A stretch of 10,421 nucleotides of DNA from Syntrophaceae bacterium UBA1163 (GTDB lineage Bacteria; Desulfobacterota; BSN033; UBA1163). Positions 6,968 through 10,421 of the stretch are shown here, piece by piece. Made by a program: the position numbers and the translations under genes. Where the stretch lies: assembly GCA_002311635.1 (NCBI GenBank), contig DBZJ01000222.1, forward strand, positions 1 to 10,421, given 5' to 3'. Every line of letters begins with the position of its first letter. Positions within the stretch are counted from its first letter, which is position 1. The notes beneath the pieces were generated by a model. It did not search any database. It was not told the origin of the DNA and was given only the letters and a program-made list of their open reading frames with translations.

Positions 6968-7846
6968 TCACTCCGGTTTGCCCATTAACCCCCACGGCCG
7001 GATAATCAAAATGACAATCATCAACATGAAACCAAAGGCCACAGCCAGTTTCGGAATGATATAGATGCCAAAGGCATTCAACAACCCAAGAATGATTGCC
7101 CCGACGAAGGCACCGGGCAGACTGCCCAGCCCACCGATGACCACGATGATAAAACACTCAATGATGACCGCCATATCCGAGCCCAAGGCCACCACAGACA
7201 TAGGAGGCATCAATGTTCCGGCCAGCCCCCCGAGCCAGCACCCAAGCATGAATACCCCCGTGTAGACCTTAGGCACATTGATTCCTAGGGCGCTGGCCAT
7301 CTCCCGATGGTAGGTCACGGCCCGGATAATCCTTCCCAGACCGGTGTAGCGCATTAATGCTACGAGTCCGATAAAAACCGTAAACCCACATCCAATTAGA
7401 AAAAGGTTATATACCGGGAAAGACAATCCCCACAAAGATACATTCCCGCCAAATGGCCAAGGGATTCCTACACTATGGTATCCGACCCCCCAAATAAACT
7501 TACACGTCTCTCCGATAATCAAAATCAACCCGAAGGTCAGAATATACTGATAGAGCATTTCCTGGGTATAAATCCGGCGCAAGAGAAAGATTTCAATAAG
7601 ACCGCCTACCAGGGCGACAATTAAGGGCGCGGCCAGCAGGGTCCACCAGAAGACACCTGGGAGGGAAACAAAACTAGAAGTGAATCCATAACACAAGAAT
7701 CCGCCTAACATAAAGATGGACCCGTGGGCGAGGTTTAACACTTTCAAGGTGCCGAAAATAATAGACAGGCCGGCGGCGATTAAAAACAGAACCATTCCCA
7801 CGCTGATCCCGCTCAAGGTCTGCCCAGCGATCGCGTCGAAGGTCAC
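6968..7846 (-). CDS. livH: Branched-chain-amino-acid-type ABC transporter permease LivH
   Basis: This 292-aa inner-membrane permease is the partner of LivM. Typical LivH features are AAGLSIIFGTLKVLNLAHGS followed by a Gly-rich helix (about residues 23-50), a cytoplasmic loop RIIRAVTYHREMASALGINV that should dock on the ATPases, and VIGGLGSLPGAFVGAIILGL near the C-terminus. The length is normal. The only reasonable start is GTG 7846, giving MTFDAIAGQTLSG. The ribosome binding site is weak (GAGAGAG a few nt upstream), and a stem-loop holding an AGGAGG in its loop lies just above it, so translation may be limited. livH is separated from livK by 294 nt containing strong RNA structure, unlike the tight spacing of livH-M-G-F. 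Confidence 0.93.
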   Translation of the reverse strand: MTFDAIAGQTLSGISVGMVLFLIAAGLSIIFGTLKVLNLAHGSIFMLGGFLCYGFTSSFVSLPGVFWWTLLAAPLIVALVGGLIEIFLLRRIYTQEMLYQYILTFGLILIIGETCKFIWGVGYHSVGIPWPFGGNVSLWGLSFPVYNLFLIGCGFTVFIGLVALMRYTGLGRIIRAVTYHREMASALGINVPKVYTGVFMLGCWLGGLAGTLMPPMSVVALGSDMAVIIECFIIVVIGGLGSLPGAFVGAIILGLLNAFGIYIIPKLAVAFGFMLMIVILIIRPWGLMGKPE

Positions 7847-7866
7847 AAGATTTACTCTCTCTTTCC

Positions 7867-7903
7867 AGATGCCGGAAAAAGAGAAACCACCTCCTCGGCA
7901 TCT
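7867..7903 (-). promoter_or_regulatory. Stem-loop in the livH leader with AGGAGG in its loop
   Basis: AGATGCCG (7903-7896 on the minus strand) pairs perfectly with CGGCATCT (7874-7867), an 8-bp stem with a 21-nt loop. The loop begins AGGAGG, a perfect Shine-Dalgarno-like sequence, but no start codon lies 5-9 nt beyond it. The stem ends 20 nt before the livH GTG. It may tune livH translation; no T-tract follows, so it is not a terminator. Confidence 0.4.
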
Positions 7904-7944
7904 TCATCAAAATCAGCCGTTTAAAGCTTCATTTTCCATGGCAT

Positions 7945-8127
7945 AAAAAAAGATCCCGAAAGGTGGTTGGGTACACTCTGAAGGCTTTTACAACGGGATC
8001 TTTTAATCTTTTGCCGCTTCGTTTTCAGGTCCATATTAGGGGGTCACTTCAAATGGCATTGCCTGTTGCCCCTAGAAAATAATAAAGAACGCTTGGTAAA
8101 GGTTTGAAAGCGCACCCAACCACCTTT
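7945..8127 (-). promoter_or_regulatory. Interleaved long-range RNA helices between livK and livH (attenuator or processing element)
   Basis: In the sense (minus) transcript, arm A (8127-8107) pairs with A' (7979-7959) over 21 consecutive positions: 18 Watson-Crick pairs and 3 G.U wobbles (8113/7973, 8111/7975, 8108/7978). Two further A-T pairs follow a single mismatch. Arm B AAAAGATCCCG (8004-7994) lies in the loop of helix A and pairs perfectly with B' CGGGATCTTTT (7958-7948), which begins exactly where A' ends. B' runs into seven T residues (7951-7945), as in an intrinsic terminator. The order A-B-A'-B' means the two helices are either alternatives or form a pseudoknot. It starts 13 nt after the livK stop. 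All departures from perfect pairing in helix A are tolerated only in the minus-strand RNA, which supports a role in this transcript. Confidence 0.6.
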
Positions 8128-8140
8128 GCAACATCTGGCT

Positions 8141-9376
8141 TCACTTGTCTTCTCGAAGCTTCTTGATCTGTTCGGTGGTATGGTACCCTTCTTCCCCGAT
8201 GATACCAATTTTGGTGATATGGGGGAAGGAGAATTCAGGCGTAAAGTCGATGATCCCATCCCAGTTCGGCATCATGGCCTGGTGGTCATAAGCTCGGATG
8301 GGAATCTTCCCCACAAAGGTATCCAAGACCATCCCTTCCATTGCATTGATAATCTTTTCCGTATCAACGGCGCCAACCTTTTCGATGGCGGCCTTCAAGG
8401 CGTACATGATTAAATACTCGTTCATGGCCCCGTATGAAGGCCAAAATCCGACTTTCTTGTAGTGCTTTTCGACAAATCGCTTGCTTCTCGGATCCTTAAT
8501 CGCCCAGAATGGGTACCGACAGGTGGCCAAAGCTCCTTTGGGGTAGGGATCCCCTTTCTTAATACTGGACCAAGTTTCGACATCCCCTGCGCAGGGTTGA
8601 ATCGCATGCATTTTGTCATAGAGGCCGAAGGCATAAGCCTGTTTGGAAAAAGCCAATTCCCCTCCTCCGTAGATACAAGCGAGAAAAAAGGCATCTGCTC
8701 CAGAGTTAGCTATTTTGGAAATGTAAGCGGTAAAATCGGTCGTCCCCAACGGAGCCCAGAGTTCGTCTGCAATCGTTGCGTCTGGAACCAGTTCCAAATA
8801 CTTTTCCTTGAAACCCTTGAGGGAGTTTTTCCCCGTTTCGTAGTCGAAGCCAAGACTCACGATCTTTTTGTCTTTCCATTTTTTCGCCAGGGCCAGAGCC
8901 GGGGCATATCCCCAATAAGGAACGGCATTCGTGTCGATCCGGAAAATATAACGATTCCAGTTCTCCTCCGTTAAACTCGACGATTGAGAAATGTTGATAA
9001 GAAAGATCTTCTTTTCTCTTTTCACATAATTCGATATAGCCAGGGCTACAGCGCTGCTGATCGTTCCGGTGAGAAAGTCAGCCTTTTCGCTTAAAATGAG
9101 ATCTTTGGCCTCCCTTAACCCTGTCTCTGGGTTTAGTTTATCGTCCCGGGTGATCATTTTTATAGGCCGGCCCAGAATCCCGCCAGCGGCATTGATTTCC
9201 TCCACAGCGATTTGCCCCCCAGCCTCGGAACTGATACCATACATGGACATGGCTCCGCTCATCGAATGGATGAGCCCGACAACGATGGGCTCTTTTGCTG
9301 AATGCGCTGGAGAAGAAAAACCAAGAAACATCAAAAAAATTACTGCCAGGGTCGGAAAAAGGATTGTTTTTTTCAT
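8141..9376 (-). CDS. livK: Periplasmic substrate-binding protein of a branched-chain-amino-acid-type ABC importer
   Basis: This 411-aa type I periplasmic binding protein (Peripla_BP_6 / HAAT family) captures the ligand and delivers it to LivHM. A signal peptide spans residues 1 to 26 or 27: MKK, a hydrophobic core, then SSPAHSA; there is no lipobox Cys, so the product should be soluble and periplasmic. The first lobe reads IVVGLIHSMSGAMSMYG with EEINAAGGILGRPI following (residues 31-72), a classic family start. Three Cys remain in the mature protein (234, 262 and 286) and could form a disulphide. The family binds branched-chain amino acids, amides, urea or aromatic acids, so the ligand is unknown; the ligase at the end of the operon favours a carboxylic acid (inference). 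ATG 9376 is preceded by a perfect AAAGGAGG (9390-9383) 6 nt away, much stronger than the livH site, in line with high binding-protein expression. The first gene of the operon. Confidence 0.93.
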   Translation of the reverse strand: MKKTILFPTLAVIFLMFLGFSSPAHSAKEPIVVGLIHSMSGAMSMYGISSEAGGQIAVEEINAAGGILGRPIKMITRDDKLNPETGLREAKDLILSEKADFLTGTISSAVALAISNYVKREKKIFLINISQSSSLTEENWNRYIFRIDTNAVPYWGYAPALALAKKWKDKKIVSLGFDYETGKNSLKGFKEKYLELVPDATIADELWAPLGTTDFTAYISKIANSGADAFFLACIYGGGELAFSKQAYAFGLYDKMHAIQPCAGDVETWSSIKKGDPYPKGALATCRYPFWAIKDPRSKRFVEKHYKKVGFWPSYGAMNEYLIMYALKAAIEKVGAVDTEKIINAMEGMVLDTFVGKIPIRAYDHQAMMPNWDGIIDFTPEFSFPHITKIGIIGEEGYHTTEQIKKLREDK

Positions 9377-9426
9377 GAGAGTCCTCCTTTAATTGGTTCT
9401 AAAGAAAAGTATTCAAGAAAAGCCAT
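9373..9426 (-). CDS. Possible 17-residue leader ORF overlapping the livK start
   Basis: ATG 9426 opens MAFLEYFSLEPIKGGLS, and its TGA (9375-9373) overlaps the livK ATG as ATGA. The livK Shine-Dalgarno lies within its codons, so translation of this peptide could influence livK initiation. Its own GGAGGG abuts the ATG with almost no spacing, which is unfavourable. Open frames this short arise by chance. Confidence 0.15.
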   Translation of the reverse strand: MAFLEYFSLEPIKGGLS

Positions 9427-9444
9427 CCCTCCACCGATAAGGTT

Positions 9445-9471
9445 ATTTTACCTCCTTTCTTCTTTAGTCAA
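9445..9471 (-). promoter_or_regulatory. Weak sigma70-like promoter candidate proximal to livK
   Basis: On the minus strand TTGACT (9471-9466) is followed after 15 nt by TAAAAT (9450-9445). Both hexamers match five of six consensus bases, but the spacer is short. An AAAGGAGG with no start codon after it lies in the spacer. Confidence 0.25.
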
Positions 9472-9477
9472 TTCGCG

Positions 9478-9502
9478 GCAAGGTGACCTCTGTCACCCTT
9501 GC
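9478..9502. promoter_or_regulatory. Dyad-symmetric operator-like site / hairpin upstream of livK
   Basis: GGTGAC-CTCT-GTCACC (9482-9497) is a perfect 6-4-6 inverted repeat. It extends to a 10-bp stem with a single bulged base (GCAAGGTGAC / GTCACCCTTGC). As DNA it has the GTGA-N6-TCAC architecture of CRP/FNR-superfamily sites, with G/C rather than T/A at the outer position. It lies about 105 nt before the livK ATG and just upstream of the weak promoter candidate. It could bind a dimeric regulator or act as an mRNA 5' hairpin. Confidence 0.35.
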
Positions 9503-9554
9503 TCCCTCAAATTCTTGGATGGGGTAGTGGCGCTCCCCTCGGCTCCTTCCATTT

Positions 9555-9865
9555 TTAGTCAGGTTTAGGACCCTTAGTCATGCCATTCTTTAAGTCATCT
9601 TCCCAATTATTTTGTGGGCGATCTTTAAAAGAAATGGTCTGTTCGTGTTTGCGAAATTCTTGAAAGGCATGATTTCGAATTAGACTGGAGTGAAGTGAAC
9701 CTCCCTAGCCAGAACGGCTCCTTTCACCTTTGCATCTGGGTCCAATTCCTTCAGCACAAATTGTTGGCGGGGGTTTTTGATCAGAACCCATCTTGAGTTG
9801 GCTTGAATATACGAGGAAAAGGGGTTCCCTGTCAAGCAAAAAGACCTCGACTTTATGTCAAGTCG
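9555..9865 (-). pseudogene. Two overlapping open stretches, possibly one frameshifted gene relic
   Basis: One minus-strand frame is open for 61 codons (9865 to stop TAA 9682-9680) and includes RWVLIKNPRQQFVLKELDPD and AKVKGAVLAREVHFTPV. A second frame overlaps it and is open for 49 codons (9704 to stop TAA 9557-9555), including LIRNHAFQEFRKHEQTISFK and NNWEDDLKNG. Neither has a proper start codon. Joined by one frameshift near 9690, they would read as one hydrophilic C-terminal protein segment. I do not recognise a family. Both frames could be chance; composition is the only argument. Confidence 0.2.
9806..9835 (-). promoter_or_regulatory. Sigma70-like promoter candidate, distal to livK
   Basis: On the minus strand a perfect TTGACA (9835-9830) is followed after 18 nt by TATATT (9811-9806), five of six matches to the -10 consensus. 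It is the best promoter match I found in this window. Transcription would start near 9799, giving livK a leader of about 420 nt that includes the dyad at 9478-9502. Confidence 0.4.
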
Positions 9866-9960
9866 TCAGTGTAAAAGGGAGACAGGGTACTTCCTGGCCT
9901 TTAGAATTGCAGTGAAAGAAGACTGCATACCACGGGGTCATTGATGGTTTCTATCCATAA

Positions 9961-10098
9961 TTACCAAGTCTCAAAGTATGACTGAGCTGTAGATTCGTAG
10001 GTAAAGCAAACACCCCCTTTTTCAACTCTTCCTTCCTGAAATCGAACAGGAACCAATTCGGCAAGCGTGCTCGGTTTCAATCGGTAATCGATAGGTGG
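9961..10098 (-). other. Open minus-strand stretch of 45 codons without a start
   Basis: Bounded by TGA (10101-10099) and ending at TAA (9963-9961), it reads PPIDYRLKPSTLAELVPVRF and then QEGRVEKGGVCFTY. It looks protein-like but matches no family I recognise and has no start codon. It may be a gene fragment or chance. Confidence 0.15.
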
Positions 10099-10421
10099 TC
10101 ATTATCCCCTGATTAGAAGTTTTGATATGTCTTCCATATCGAAACCTTTGGGAAAGGGTGTATCTTGGCAAGCTATCTGGAGGTTAGAGTTCAAAATTCT
10201 TGTTTGCCGGTGTGTTTGCTTCTTCCTTGTTTATTCCAGTCAAGTATTTTTTATCTTCTAAGGCATTATAGGTTTAACCCTGGCAGGCGGGTTCCCCGTC
10301 ACTCTGTGACATCCTACCCAACCCTTGTCATTAGAAAGTCGTCCGAGAGACGCTTTTACCTTGCTCAATTGGAGTTAGGATGTTGGCGGGGAGTCAGGTA
10401 TTCTGAAACAGGAGGTCGCTT

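Larger units (their letters stand above)
9393..10421. other. About 1 kb without an intact gene upstream of livK
   Basis: No open frame with a start, a ribosome binding site and a recognisable family was found on either strand, and no tRNA cloverleaf. It contains the promoter and dyad candidates and possible relics listed separately. A further small hairpin, GTCAC-TCT-GTGAC (10298-10310), has short outer pairing GGGT/ACCC (10289-10292 / 10316-10319). An AGGAGGT at 10410-10416 (+) sits at the window edge and could serve a gene beginning just beyond it. Confidence 0.5.

Noticed and set aside
7959..8127. A 169-bp miniature mobile element with terminal inverted repeats
   Set aside because: No target-site duplication flanks the arms, no second copy of the repeat was noticed in the window, and the mismatches are exactly those tolerated as G.U in the sense RNA.
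10127..10261. 44-residue plus-strand open frame starting MSSISKPLGKG
   Set aside because: It has no ribosome binding site and a Cys/Phe-rich tail from T-rich DNA; most likely chance.
9393..10421. tRNA, CRISPR array or insertion sequence in the gene-free region
   Set aside because: No cloverleaf, no regularly spaced repeats and no transposase-like frame with inverted ends could be seen on either strand.

Overview
The window looks like a piece of a Gram-negative, probably anaerobic bacterial chromosome, with about 48% GC in most genes. The protein families recall Desulfobacterota ('deltaproteobacterial') metabolism: a complete branched-chain-amino-acid-type (HAAT/Liv) ABC importer joined to an acyl-CoA ligase, and an aldo/keto reductase carrying a C-terminal 4Fe-4S dicluster domain. 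This lineage is an inference from gene content and not from a marker gene.

Layout. (i) 1-428 has no intact gene, but on the minus strand at 76-252 it holds the decayed last ~58 codons of a family-A DNA polymerase. (ii) 429-1616 (+) is the ferredoxin-fused aldo/keto reductase. (iii) 1617-1932 is a gap with a probable frameshifted minus-strand gene relic. (iv) 1933-2691 (+) is a classical short-chain dehydrogenase, richer in GC than its neighbours. (v) 2692-2922 separates two convergent units and carries a minus-strand terminator candidate. (vi) 9376 down to 2923 (-) is one apparent operon: livK (substrate-binding protein), a 294-nt structured gap, livH, livM, livG, livF, a 95-nt gap, then an AMP-forming acyl-CoA ligase. 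(vii) 9377-10421 is about 1 kb with no convincing intact gene. It holds promoter- and operator-like signals for the liv operon and some open stretches that may be gene relics.

How the genes work together. LivK would capture a ligand in the periplasm, LivH/LivM form the channel, and LivG/LivF hydrolyse ATP. The ligase at the end of the operon suggests that the imported compound is a carboxylic acid (aromatic, fatty or dicarboxylic) trapped as its CoA thioester, not necessarily leucine. The two plus-strand oxidoreductases are not in the operon, and nothing shows that they share its pathway.

The most unusual signal lies between livK and livH. Two long inverted repeats there are interleaved (order A-B-A'-B'). 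The longer can form 21 consecutive base pairs, and its only three departures from Watson-Crick pairing are all G.U wobbles in the sense transcript. The second helix abuts it exactly and runs into a U7 tract. This looks like an RNA switch, attenuator or mRNA-processing element controlling how much transporter is made relative to binding protein.
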